Part shown: in pieces, positions 1-10,197 of the stretch
How positions within the stretch are numbered: the first letter of the stretch is position 1
How the letters are laid out: each line of letters opens with the position of its first letter
NCBI GenBank assembly: GCA_963971225.1
Contig: OZ020269.1
Location: 38,895,264 to 38,959,263, forward strand
Length of the DNA stretch: 64,000 nt
Origin: Melieria omissa
Lineage: Eukaryota; Arthropoda; Insecta; Diptera; Ulidiidae
Reading direction: 5' to 3'
The notes under the pieces: generated by a model
What the model was told of the DNA's origin: nothing
The model's database searches: none
Seen by the model: only the letters and a program-made list of their open reading frames with translations
Made by a program: the position numbers and the translations under genes

Positions 1-232
1 GGCGAGGCATCCATAAATTGCCTGAGAGATGGGAAAAATGTGTAGCTAGCGATGGCCATTACTTTGAAGAATAAAATTGTAATCATTTCCTCACAATAAA
101 CGTGTTTTTTCAAAAATAATTACCGGTTTCATAGGCGCATACTGGTATAAGAAGCATTAATTGACAGTACACGAATCAAAGGATGAAATTGCAATACATA
201 TGATTTACTGCCTTTAATATTAGGCAGAGTAT

Positions 233-512
233 TTACAGAGTGATGTCAATTCTTCTTGTTCTTTTTGCGAGAATATCCAGAATTTGATCACTGGTAACAT
301 TCACATCTCTGTGAAAGTTACGAAGCGCCAGTCCATTCAGTCGTTCCTCTCCATTCCGGTTGCGCAAGTAAGTTTTTAACCTTCGCAAAGTGGAGAAGGA
401 CCGTTCACTAGAGGCAACTGTGACCGGTAGTGTCCCACAAATTTGAAAAAGCCTGTATATCTGGCTGTAAAATCTTCTATTGCAAACGTTTTGTGACTTT
501 TTCTGTCAAACT
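233..512 (-). pseudogene. hAT-superfamily transposase, C-terminal fragment
   Basis: Read on the minus strand, this stretch stays open from about 512 down to a TAA at 233-235. It encodes the C-terminal dimerisation region of a hAT-type transposase of the kind found in ZMYM1/DUF4371-like proteins. The diagnostic segment is SSERSFSTLRRLKTYLRN followed by a conserved NGLALRNFHRD block. This region lets hAT transposases dimerise and supplies the last part of the RNase-H-like fold. There is no start codon and no N-terminal zinc finger or DDE core nearby, so this is a truncated relic. No terminal inverted repeat could be assigned. The family call is firm; activity is excluded. Confidence 0.8.
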
Positions 513-832
513 GTCAAAAAATAAACAAACGAAAAATGCATCTTTCTCGCACTACAGTAGGTTGCGAGTCGTCTAACGATAGTACTATTAATACATGTGG
601 CATGATAATAACACTCAATTACTACTGTGATCTTGACCAGAAAAGTTGTGAAAATAAACTGAAAATTACGAAATAAAGTGGAATGAATCATATTTGTAAT
701 GTACCAACTTGTGATGTGGATTTAGTTTATGCGGTTGAAAGACCGTGTGCTGTAAGGGGTTTTGAAAAAGTCTGAGATTTCGGGGGGGTCCGGACCCCCC
801 GGACCACCCCCCTGCGTCCGTCCCAGCTGGAG
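513..832. other. Unassigned spacer with a GC-rich palindrome
   Basis: No coding signal is seen. Positions 783-815 contain runs of G and C around TCCGGA that form a perfect short palindrome, GGGGGGTCCGGACCCCCC, just upstream of the LINE relic. It may be a junction or a low-complexity tail of a neighbouring insertion. Confidence 0.4.
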
Positions 833-1716
833 CCCAACGATTGGAACCTCAGTGCCCTTTGTCCTGTGCTGAAGAAAGGCGACCCAACTATATGCGCCAA
901 CTACAGTGGTATCAGCCTACTTCCCATTGCATACAAGGTCCTGACGAGCGTACTATGTGAAAGATTAAAACCACTCGCCAAGACGCTGATTGGACCTTAT
1001 CAGTGCGGCTTTAGACTTGGTAAGTCCACCATCGACCAGATATTCACTCTACGCCAAATCCTGGAGAAGACCAATGAGAACCAAATCGATACACACCATC
1101 TCTTCATCGATTACAAGGCAGCATTCGATAGCCCGTTAAGGGATCGCCTATATGCCGCATTGTCTGGTACTTGGTATCCCAGCAAAGCTCGTGAGACTTT
1201 GCAGAGCGACGTTGAGGAATACGCGCAGCTCCGTCAAGGCTGGAAGTGACCTCTCCGACCCCTTTGATACCGTTCGAGGTTTCAGACAGGGCGATCCTTT
1301 GTCCTGCGACCTCTTCAACTTCACCATGGAGATTGTTCTGCGCAAGGCCGGTGTACATCGTAATGGCACAATCTTCAACAAAAGTGTCCAGCTCCTGTCG
1401 GCCCTGTTCGTGTTGGTGACGACTATCGCATACGAACCAATAACGAGATGTATGAACTGTATAAGGACATGGACGTAGCGCAGCGAATTAACATCCATCT
1501 GCCGCATGGACGACGAAGCTCCGGCGAAAAAGGTGTTCGATGCGATGGTTGGAGGTCGAAGAAGGAGGCCGTGTCTCCGGTGGAAGGACCAAGTGGAAGA
1601 GGCACTGGCACTGACCAACTGGAGAAGGCGCGCGCGAAGCAGAGGCGCATGGAGGGAAGTTTTGCGGCAGGCCGTAACCCGATAACGGGTTGTTATGGCC
1701 AGTTAAGTAAGTAAGT
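833..1716 (+). pseudogene. RTE-like non-LTR retrotransposon relic (RT and C-terminus)
   Basis: This is a decayed piece of an APE-type LINE. The first part (866-1150) encodes the front of the reverse transcriptase, with VLKKGDPTICANY, a YQCGFR block and a degraded FIDYKAAFDS motif (finger and palm motifs 1-3). A frame change near 1150-1180 leads into the next RT segment (RGFRQGDPLSCDLFN) up to about 1390. An internal deletion removes the YADD catalytic box. The sequence resumes near 1448 with the Arg-rich C-terminal segment GRRRRGRP...RWKDQVEEAL. It ends in a TAAG-repeat tail near 1700. The RT portion matches the copy at 15222-15540, so both derive from one family. The RTE-like label rests on motif resemblance only. 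Confidence 0.8.
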
Positions 1717-1742
1717 GTAAAAAAAGTTAGATCCCAAATATA

Positions 1743-2647
1743 TAAGGTTTTCCAAAAAGAGGTCTTATTTTGGTATTCAAAGAAAAATTCAATTTTTTTA
1801 GATAAATGATCGGATGTTTATTTCATAATAAAGAGGAAGGTATGCCGTTAATAATGAAAAACAACATCAGCCAAATGGCCACCACGACCACGCTTACAGG
1901 ACCATATCCTTTTCATGAAATTTTCTATAGCCAAATCGCAAAGTGGCTGCCCTATGTCCTCGATAGCCTCACGAATTCTATCTTTGAGGTCTTGAATCGA
2001 CGCAGGGCTGTTGGCGTACACCTTATCTTTCACGTGGCCCCAAAGAAAGAAGTCGCAAGGTGTTAAATCACAAGATCTCGGTGGCCAATTGTAATCACCT
2101 CTTCCAGAAATAACACGGTCCGGAAACTTTTCCCGTAAAAGAGCAATGGTTTCGTTGCTTGTGTGGCACGTAGCGCCGTCTTGTTGAAAGTAAACGTTGT
2201 CCAGATCAATACCAACCAACTCCGACCATAAAAAATCATTAATCATCTCCCGAGGACGAGGAATCGACAAACCTGGGTTTTCTTAAACACTTTGGGCTAC
2301 AGCAGCAATATTCTCAAATGTTCTTGAGCGACGTGCACGGGTTTTATTCTTCACATCACTAACTTGTCCCAACAGCTCGAATTTTTCCACCAATTTCTGT
2401 ATTGCGGTCCGACAAGGTGCTTCACGACGACCCAAAAATGCTTTAGTTTTGCGAAGTGTGACTGCAAGATTTTCACCATTTTTGTAGTGAATTTTAATAA
2501 TTTCAATGCGTTGTTGAAGCGTGTGTCGTCCCATTTTCAGTAATGGCTACTTGACAAATGTCAAATGTCAAAGAATAAAAGCTTCAAAAGTGACAGCTAC
2601 CGAAATACCGGGTGATTCAAAATAACACTTCTTGTTGGAAAACCCTA
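1743..2647 (-). mobile_element. Internally deleted mariner element with both inverted repeats
   Basis: Terminal inverted repeats are visible at both ends. The left end reads TAAGGTTTTCCAAAAAGAGG and the right end, reverse-complemented, reads TAGGGTTTTCCAACAAGAAG, with similarity continuing for about 30 bases. TA dinucleotides flank both ends, as expected for Tc1/mariner insertion. The element is about 0.9 kb, shorter than the roughly 1.3 kb of complete mariners, because the middle of the transposase gene is missing. It lies directly after the LINE relic. Confidence 0.85.
1848..2534 (-). pseudogene. Mariner transposase with central deletion
   Basis: Two blocks are read from the minus strand. 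Residues from an ATG at 2534 (MGRHTLQQRIEIIKIHY) form the N-terminal helix-turn-helix DNA-binding region down to about 2283, where an in-frame stop follows AQSV. The frame then continues with a short SIPR segment that joins directly to REMINDFLW, so roughly the central third, including the first catalytic aspartate, is gone. The C-terminal block keeps QQDGATCH and SCDLTPCDFFLWG, the second and third acidic residues, with 36 residues between them, and ends GGHLADVVFHY. Mariner transposases perform cut-and-paste transposition; this copy cannot. The exact subfamily was not assigned. Confidence 0.85.
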
Positions 2648-2649
2648 TA

Positions 2650-3324
2650 GTTCACGATTTTTTTATTTCTTACTATGCCATATTTCATGATGCCCAAAAA
2701 ACGCTTTTTCGAACAATATTTTAAAAATGACTTTTGATTATTCATTATGTAAGCGTACAACAGTAATAAAATGGAAAATAATGATTTTTAAAGTTAAAAA
2801 CAAAAAAGAAGTACCGAAAAAGTTAAATAAAAGTCAAATCACCTGGCTAACCTGCTGAAAAAGGCATCTCTCTGGTTCAATACTAGTAGATAAATTTTAT
2901 TATATGGAAATCTTAAAGTTTTGGCTATTCAAAATAAGTAAAATTCGGTGTGAGTAATAATAATATTACTAATAATAATTCAAGTTTCGCTATAGTTTTA
3001 ATTCTGAAATGCTGATGGTTTTATATTAGCCGTTTCTTTCTTAATCCTCTTATTTATACCATTTTCCTTGTGTATTGTGAATGTGACAAGTCACATTATT
3101 GTAAAGAAGAGTTAAACTTGCATGTTTTTAGAAAATTCTGGTTGTTTACTTTTTTGAATGGACTGTGCTTCTTCGTAAGCCCTTCTGACTTTGGTTACTG
3201 GCCAATTTTGTACTGAAAAAGTACCAAAACAGAGCGAGTTTGTACAAACTTGTAAAAAGTAGTTATACACAAACAGAGCTATTGTTGCATTGACACTTAT
3301 TCAAACGTCACAGGCAATGAGCAA
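2650..3324. other. AT-rich region, nothing recognised
   Basis: No coding, RNA or repeat signature could be supported in this roughly 675-base AT-rich stretch. Confidence 0.5.
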
Positions 3325-3725
3325 TTTATTTTTTGTGTTAAATAAGAAGGGTTGCATTTTTCGAAATCAAGGTCACAAAAGCAAAAAGTAAACTTTTTTT
3401 AATAGTACAATGGTCTGAAATGGACTGAATGCTATGAAAGGCTTGTAGCCTTCCTGCCCACCCTCACATCCATCCAAGCTTTTTTTTTGTTTCGATCCCG
3501 GGATCGGATTTTGCCAATCCCCGGATTTTTCGGGACTGAAATTGTCCGGGATCCCGGGATTGCAATCCCTATTACATACATATACTTGAATACCGGACAA
3601 TTTCAGTCCCGAAAAATCCTGGGATTAACAAAATCAGATCCCGGGATGGAAACATTTTCTTTTGTTACCTTAATTTCAAAAAGGCAAGCCTTCTATTCAT
3701 ATTAAATAATGTAATTTTTTATAAT
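3325..3725. repeat. Foldback (long inverted repeat) element
   Basis: The sequence folds back on itself. The inner arms (about 3516-3553 and 3592-3623) share CCGGACAATTTCAGTCCCGA and its complement. GATCCCGGGAT blocks lie outside them. The outer arms (about 3345-3390 and 3650-3695) share a diverged version of TTTCGAAATCAAGGTCACAA. The left arm carries an extra stretch of about 90 bases (3390-3485). No coding capacity is seen. It resembles a non-autonomous foldback or MITE; the superfamily is unknown because no target duplication was clear. Confidence 0.65.
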
Positions 3726-3747
3726 ATGTTAAAATTGAAAAAAAAAA

Positions 3748-4064
3748 CCCCGTAGCTCAGCTGGCTAGTGCGTTGGGCCGAGAGTCAAGACTCCGCGAGT
3801 TCAATACTCCGTTGCGTTAACACCGAAAAAAAGAAAAAACAACAATTTTTCTTTCGGCGGCTGTCCTCTCAGCAGGAAATGGCAAACCTCTGAGAGTAAA
3901 ATTACCTATGAAAAAGCTCCCAACTCGCCGTTCGGAATCGGCATAAAACTGTAGGTCCCTTCCAACCTTGTAAAAAAACATTCACACGCACAACACAGTT
4001 GGTTGCGGGTAGCTAGGCCTTAGTCTCGTAACCGGGCTGTCGTGCCAGTCAAGAAGAAGAAGAA
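3748..4064 (+). mobile_element. tRNA-derived SINE (copy 1, plus strand)
   Basis: The head looks like a tRNA with a pol III A box (TAGCTCAGCTGG) and B box (GAGTTCAATACT), starting near 3748. The body contains CAGGAAATGGCAAACCTCTG, then a segment ending ACTGTAGGTCCCTTCC, then GGGCTGTCGTGCCAGTC and a short AAG-rich tail near 4052-4064. The same head and body occur on the minus strand at 12681-12993, and a degraded body piece is at 25250-25335. Such elements are moved by a partner LINE. The head is not a functional tRNA gene: it lacks a clean cloverleaf and continues straight into the SINE body. Confidence 0.8.
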
Positions 4065-4139
4065 TATTAAAAAAAAATAAAGTAAACTACATGATCAATG
4101 GCATTTCTAATTTATTTTTTAAGATTCTTACAAACGATG

Positions 4140-5720
4140 TACACGGCTCTGCAAAACTTTACTGCAGAGCCCCGCGGCTTTGCACGCAGGTTTGAATTCA
4201 ATGGGCCCAATAAATCAAGTTCTTTATACAACACTTTAACCCATGCTTTGCCCCTTTAGACCCCGAATTTTGAAAAAAATCCTGTCTTAGCAGAAGTTTA
4301 TTTTCTTAAGTGTATCTACAGTTCAAAATTCATGTTTGTAGCTTTAGCGTTTTGGATTGGGCGGTGATGAATCAGTCAGTCAATCAGTGAGTCAGTCCGG
4401 GCAAACAATTAATGTAAGGGAGAGGGCTGGCTAGTGAACTGGGTTTTGTTTTTTGGCTATAACTTTTCACAGAATAAAGATATCGAAAAATCGTTGAAAA
4501 AGTAAATACCGATCGATACCGTTGGAAAAGTAAATATAAAACACAAATTTGTTATGAAGACATATTACCGTTTTGATTAAAATTTAACTCTCTACGTTCC
4601 ATTTTCTAAGCACGTGATTTTTCGCTTTTCCAAAAAAAGTGGCTGGGTTGTGAACCATCTGGAAAATCCCAATTAAAGTCGGAAAATACGAAGCAACCAC
4701 CCATAATTTTTAAATAAGTTGAGAATTTATTTAATCAAGAGGCCTCAAGAGGTGAAAAACGTTATAATTGCGCCACTTTGGCTAACAAATCGTAATGAAG
4801 TGTTCAATTTTTTTTATTTTCATCCTAATCGGTGTCACAATGTTTGCATGTGAAATACGAACGCGTTCTCGCATTGGCCCACTTCAAGTGAACTCAGGGA
4901 AATCGAGTGAAATTACAAAAAATTACTTTATTTTAATAAATCCGGCGATATTTCACCGTTCTAATATAAATGTAGTACGAAAAGAGGTAGTTCATAACTC
5001 AGCCCCCACAGTGGTTCACAGCCCAACCACGATGCCATTTTGGAAACTTTTAAAATAACGACACTTTCAATCATATTTAAACATAAACAAATATTGGATC
5101 GTAAAATAAAATCAAAACCCTAAATAAATATGTATTACACTTACATTTTTGGAATAATTTCAGTCACTTGGATAGCACTTTAAAAAATAGCAAAAAAGTT
5201 TTCGCATTCGATTGTCATACACGATGTCTGTAGCTGCCACAAGGAATACGTGTTTACACTTTGGTGTTATCACAAAGGTATAGTCATATCAAAAGACAAA
5301 CTTGACAGTTGAAAGATTGGCGATATGTCAATTAGGGAAAGAAAGAACAGTAATAGCTCACAGCCTGGTTCACAGCCCGGCCGTCTCCCTTACTTATGTG
5401 GAGTTGAATAGTATGGACGCCCCTTTTATGCAATGCCCAATACAGTCTTCCAGCCGAAGGGTGAGACCCGGTTTCATGGTTGATTTGTGACTTACAGTTC
5501 CAAAGTTACGCGGAAAATTTGATTTGCCAGTAGAGTTAAACATCTATGAGACAACGAGCTTACAAAATGGCCACACAAAATTTGGATTTTCTGGGCGGTG
5601 CCATGGCCCCTCGTCCAATACCCACTCCATTCCCCCGTCGAGGGGCACGTTTAATTTACAAGTTTGTGTCAAATTTCATTGATGTCTTCGCCAGTATTCC
5701 ATATGAACGGAAATAAAAAA
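4140..5720. repeat. Older dispersed repeat, split by a MITE
   Basis: Positions 4140-4414 (from GAGCCCCGCGGCTTTGCACG to GGGCAAACAATTAATG) and 5393-5720 (GCCCCTCGTCCAATACCCAC and similar) match segments of the long repeat at 25497-27797. They are separated by the 974-bp MITE at 4417-5390. The two parts were therefore once one shortened copy of that family. The family shows no coding capacity here and I cannot classify it. Confidence 0.65.
4417..5390. mobile_element. 974-bp MITE with TA duplication (family A, copy 1)
   Basis: The ends are inverted repeats beginning AGGGAGAGGGCTGG. The inner part of the repeat, TGTGAACC-like in copy 2, is partly diverged here. TA flanks both sides. The body is non-coding and closely matches the copy at 56376-57351 along its whole length. 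TA duplications and short inverted ends suggest mobilisation by a Tc1/mariner-type transposase; that part is inference. The ORFs inside are short, differ between copies and are not regarded as genes. Confidence 0.85.
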
Positions 5721-6700
5721 ATTACTTTTATAAACTTTTTTTGGCAGTTTTTAGTTACATATTTTGAAAAGCCACATAAAAGCAAAACCGCGTAAAAAAA
5801 GTACAGTGTACATTGTTCTTAGGATCTGCTTGCATGTTTAATAGATACGATTTTTTTTTTTTTTGGTTTCGGCAAAATTTCGGCCGAAACCGGAACTTTT
5901 TAAATTTTATAGTAAAATGTACCTTTACATAGGTGTGTACAAAATGGTCCCAGAATCTGTTTACATTGTTTACACATGTTTGGAATCTACTAAAAGTTTA
6001 AGTGCAAAAATTAGAAATGTTAATAAACATAAATTTTGTTTTTCTGACATAATTGTGAAAGGTCATTTCAATAGTACATTACAATGTTGGTTATTTAATT
6101 TTCATTCCTATTGGGACATAAACGTCTGCGCGTTTAACCATCGATATCAGTGGCAGTCCTAACTGATCATTGGACCCTTGTTAGGAATGCCCAGCGACTG
6201 AGTTTCCCTTTGATGAACACTGTCGGATCTGTCAAGCAGTTGAAGTGAAGCAAAACCTTACGTGCCATTATCTGGCCTTGGGGTGCCTTTCTGGTTGACT
6301 TGGCTGAGCTGTAATATGTGGAAAATCGAGGGGTAGTTTTTGTTTAAAAGAGCTTGTGGGCTTAAATACACTCAGGGAAAAATCGCGTTCTGAAATCATG
6401 TCCGATCGGACTTAAATCAAGATTATTACATTCTTCTGACTTGGGAGTGAAGTTTTATTTCAAGATCTTAATTTCAGATTTTTCTTCTTCTTTTCAGATT
6501 TTTCTTGGCTTTTATCTAAATTACATTCTTAAATTAAGATTGTATCAGTCTCAGAACAAGAATACATTTTGAAATTTAGCCCTTTCGTCATGTTCAGACG
6601 TTCAGAATCGTCATTGTGAGTGATCAATTTAAGCGGTGCGGAAGCGTTTGTCTTTTTATAAAAACGTTGAAAATCAAGTGAGCCTCAAGTGCAAGTGCAG
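5721..6700. other. Intergenic; short GGCCGAAACC palindrome
   Basis: Nothing coding is supported. Positions 5865-5892 hold a self-complementary GGTTTCGGC...GGCCGAAACC motif after a long T run. The rest is AT-rich with no recognised element. Confidence 0.4.
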
Positions 6701-6709
6701 AGTTAATAA

Positions 6710-7552
6710 ACAATTGACTATTTAGATATATCTGCACTTCCAAACAGGGAAGCTACGGAAATAACTAGCGATTGGGTCGTCATAGCCTCTGAGCCAAATG
6801 GCGCTAAGTCAGGCGAACCACATAACACCGGGGAAGAACAATTTGCGCTGCGTGCAATGGAATTAATGAATACTAGCTACCACCATTTACACCCACCAAA
6901 CCTGGATCTAGATGAAGAAAAGCTGAAGACTCCATTGCATGATTTCAATTTAAAATATATTTTGCAGTATTTGAAAGGTGAGTACAAATGGAACATGCCA
7001 CGCAACAAGAGTCAGATCAAAAAGATGAAGTTTCAGGTTTGACCTAGAGGTCAAAGGTTCATTGCTCACGTAAAACTAAACTTAAATTTTTATGAATCAA
7101 AAAAGGAAATAAATTCTCGTTTTTGCTGATTTTAATTATCAACCCATGTTTCTACAAAAATATAATAATATTGTTAGGTTAATCCTGAGACTTCATATTT
7201 TTAATCTGACTCTCGGTGCGTGGCTTGTTCCATTTTTTAAGCAAGCACTTTGGTTGTAAGTCCTTTAACAACCAAAACACTGGCTTAATGGGTCCAACGT
7301 TTCAACATTCGTAATTTCAGCTTCACAAGTAACATACAGAAGCTTGCAGTATATGCAAATGGAGGATATAAAGGAAGCTGTCCTATCTCTCGGTATTCGC
7401 ATGGAGTTCCGTCAAAAATTGTTTCAGTTGAAGAAAATGGAGGTATAATTGCTGTGCTTAGTTTGAACTTTTGAAAACTCAAATATAATTGTATAACGAA
7501 ATATTATTTCTTTTCTTAGTTTGGATGCCATCGAAGGTTAAGGACTGACTGA
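6710..7552 (+). CDS. Possible three-exon gene with a SAM-like segment
   Basis: This does not look like a known transposon protein. Exon 1 is open from 6710, with its first in-frame ATG at 6857, and ends at 6977 at a consensus donor (AAAG|GTGAGT). Exon 2 would be 7321-7442, after TTTCAG and before GTATAA. Exon 3 would start at 7520 after TTTTCTTAG and stop at 7550-7552. The phases agree: one base of exon 1 plus 122 bases of exon 2 gives 41 codons. From the ATG the product is about 91 residues. The exon 1-2 junction region, with LQYMQMEDIKEAVLSLGIRM and then FRQKLFQLKKM, resembles the second half of a SAM (sterile alpha motif) protein-interaction domain. The open frame upstream of the ATG suggests a missing upstream exon. 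It could be a host gene fragment or an unrecognised transposon gene; I infer the splicing and have no transcript evidence. Confidence 0.4.
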
Positions 7553-9319
7553 AAAATGTTGAAGCAAATTCAGGTTTTACCTATCATCTTCGAGTTTAAT
7601 TGATTTAAAAACTGTTGAAATATTCACTTCAGTTACCTTTTAAGACAGACTTTATAAAATTAATTACACTACTCGACCCGAAAAATGCTCCTAAAAATAA
7701 AAGTATTTTTTACACTAATCTTCGGCTGCTGAACACGAAACTGAAAATTAAAGAATTTTCTTAAGAAGCGTTTTCGAAAAATTTCGAAAAACACGAAGAT
7801 TTTTCCCCTCTTATTTCAGTTATGAGCACATATCCCAACCATGCGGCTAACAGAAGTGACCCGTCGTTCAGACCTTTCCAACGATATAAAGATTGTCCAA
7901 ATCAGTTGAGATTTGGGGAAGATACTAACGGTGAAAGTTTAAAAAATTTAATTTTTTGACCATTTTCGCCATTTGACCATGTTTGCCGTGTTTGCAGGAA
8001 TAATTGTTGCTGATGCGAATTTCGCACCCATTCAGTTTCACTGTGCGTATTGCCACGACGACTGACGCAGCGACGTCATTTTTCGGTACGTAAAAATCGG
8101 CTGACGATTTGGTTGTGTTTATAGCATAAGCCAACGTATTAGTGTCAATGTAGCTCCAAAATTTTAAAGAGTTGTTTGAGACCGTGAAATTCAATGCCAA
8201 TTTATCGCTAAATTCACTCTACCAATACATGCGTACACACCTAAGTACATAACTAGGTATATGCTCCAACGTGGGTTATATGGTATCTAATCAGTGTTTG
8301 GTATAAGTATTTTTAAGGGTGAATAATGAAAACCTCCTTATGCTACGCTATTGGGTGCACAAAAGGCGTCTGAGGACCCAGCTGACAGAAAAGGATTATC
8401 TCACTAAAATATTATTTGTCAATATTTTTCCGTGCCCGTATAGATTTCATTTTTAGGTTTAGTGAAATGTACCCCTTGCAGGGGCACATTTGGTGCTTAG
8501 ACAAGCATCATAAAAGAGCATTTGTTTACTGTTATGTGCCTTTTGATTTTAAATACTGCATACACAGATATCTACATATTTTCCAAGTTCGAATTATAAT
8601 CGTTGACATGACAACTTTGTGCATGTCGGCAACATTTATTTATGGGAGAGGGTTGCAGTGCTAGCAGCAGGTGCATTAACCCTCTAATGCCTACATTTAA
8701 GCCAAAGCCAAACTAGGAATACCTATATCTTCGCACGTAGATTGCATTGAATGCTCAACATTCAAATTAGTGTTATATCGAATTGCGAGAATTTATAATA
8801 ATCCCATTTCATCCGTCGAGTTTGGTTGTTGTCCTTTCACACATGACCACACGATTCTGTGACCGTGTATTGTTTTTTTTATCATAAGTGTAGTTATGTA
8901 AGAGATAGGTGTTAACATTTCATCATTCTAGAATTTCGGACACTGTAAGACATTTAACAAACCCTGATTTTAATTGACTGTGGAATGTTAGGATAGCGGA
9001 CATACAAGGCAAAGTCTCTGTTCGCTTTCGGTCTGACGATTCTCAGAACGATACTTCTCCTTGCCCAATCTAAGTTTATAAACAACCTCCTCGTGGCCCT
9101 CCTGGATAGTTATTTGGCACCCGCTGAATAGTGTGCAGCGCGTCCTATCCCCAGGACTCGAAATTCGGCTTGTACGCAAGGTTTGGTACTCGCCACGTAA
9201 AATCAATGAACCAATGAAAGTCTAAAATGCTGCCGAAGGACCGCACTATACAGAATACAGCAAACGATTTAAGGACCACGATTTTAGGATATTTACCCAA
9301 ATTCCCCGAAACTTTTACA
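7553..9319. other. No recognised feature
   Basis: About 1.8 kb without a supported gene or repeat. The open frames at 7925-8200 and 8988-9206 on the minus strand are short, and the first lacks an ATG. Neither matches a family I recognise. Confidence 0.45.
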
Positions 9320-9994
9320 GGGAAGGTGTCTAAATCGAACTGGCAGAAGCCCTAATGAAATGTAAGACTGACATCACCGCCATCTAGGAAATGCAACATG
9401 GACAGGACAATGTTGCTCCAAGCGAGAAGACTGCGACATTTACTGCAACTGCCAAGCAGAGATTTACGAAATTAGCTGCGGATACATGGCCAGCTAAAGA
9501 TCTCGCCACCATATCTCCTTGTTCATTTCGGTAAACGAATCCGCATCCAGACCAGAGTTGCCGCTTTTGGTCTTTTTGGACCAATTGGTCCAAAATTTGG
9601 TAAAATCTTTTGACTTTGGTCCGCTAGTCAGCTTAAACGAATTTCGGTCCGTTTTGTGATGTTACATCATTATATTAGTACACAAAATAAAACTGTAATT
9701 TAACAATGACTTTAGAAATAACACAAATTTTTTATTTGGTCGTTGAGGTCGGATTTGGTCAGAAGTTTGGTCGAAAAAAAATTTTGGAAGTGGCAACACT
9801 GATCCAGACGCACTCTCCGACGGAAGAGAAGGACAATGCCCCTAAACATACCTTCTATGCGAAGCTCCAGGATGTCTACGACGGGTGCCTCAAAATCATA
9901 TGCGTCAAAACCGTCTACGAGGACTTCAATGCAAAGATCGGATGAGTACCTGTATTTGGTCCCACAATCGGGCAGTTTAGCTTTCGTGCGATCA
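9320..9994 (+). pseudogene. LINE apurinic endonuclease relic, interrupted
   Basis: The plus strand encodes a decayed AP-endonuclease domain of the same RTE-like LINE type as 833-1716. A DITAI-EM segment near 9371-9400 has a stop where Gln is expected. After the hAT MITE the text continues with THSPTEEKDNAPKHTFYAKL and DFNAKIG, the region around the conserved Asp-Asn of the catalytic centre, then VFGPTIGQFS. AP endonuclease nicks the target DNA to prime reverse transcription. Several stops and frame changes make it non-functional. Removing 9553-9801 with one 8-bp duplication rejoins the frame at the insertion point, so the MITE came later. Confidence 0.75.
9553..9801. mobile_element. hAT-type MITE, 249 bp
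   Basis: The ends are inverted (CAGAGTTGCCGCTTTTGGTC and, reverse-complemented, CAGTGTTGCCACTTCCAAAA). The element is flanked by a perfect 8-bp direct repeat, ATCCAGAC, at 9545-9552 and 9802-9809. An 8-bp duplication and CAG-starting termini are the hAT signature. The body is repetitive TTTGGTC sequence without coding capacity. Confidence 0.9.
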
Positions 9995-10193
9995 AAGACA
10001 ATTAAACTATAAGATGTCTTACGTCCATACAAATCAGTGGCGCTTCAAAAATTTGCCGTGGCTTTTTCAATAAAGCCACGTGAGAGTGGTTTTTACAGCA
10101 GCGCACAGTGTCGCGAGTAGGGACAAAAATAAAAAAAATGAATGTCGTAAATGTAGAAAAATAAGTTTGTAGTACTGAAGTAAATACCTCAAT
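9995..10193. repeat. Short inverted copy of the 14518-14564 repeat
   Basis: Positions about 9985-10032 match the reverse complement of about 14518-14564, sharing AAGATGTCTTACGTCCATAC. The remaining bases are unassigned. Confidence 0.5.
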
Positions 10194-10197
10194 TTAA

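Noticed and set aside
3748..3830. A tRNA gene
   Set aside because: The A and B boxes are present but the sequence continues into a SINE body repeated at 12681-12993. No intact cloverleaf or terminator is seen.
4795..5058. An 87-codon ORF starting MKCSIFFIFILIGVTMFACE, which looks like a signal peptide
   Set aside because: It lies in MITE A; the second copy (56376-57351) does not preserve the frame.
8988..9206. A 72-codon minus-strand ORF
   Set aside because: No recognisable domain, no splice context and no repeat partner in the window.
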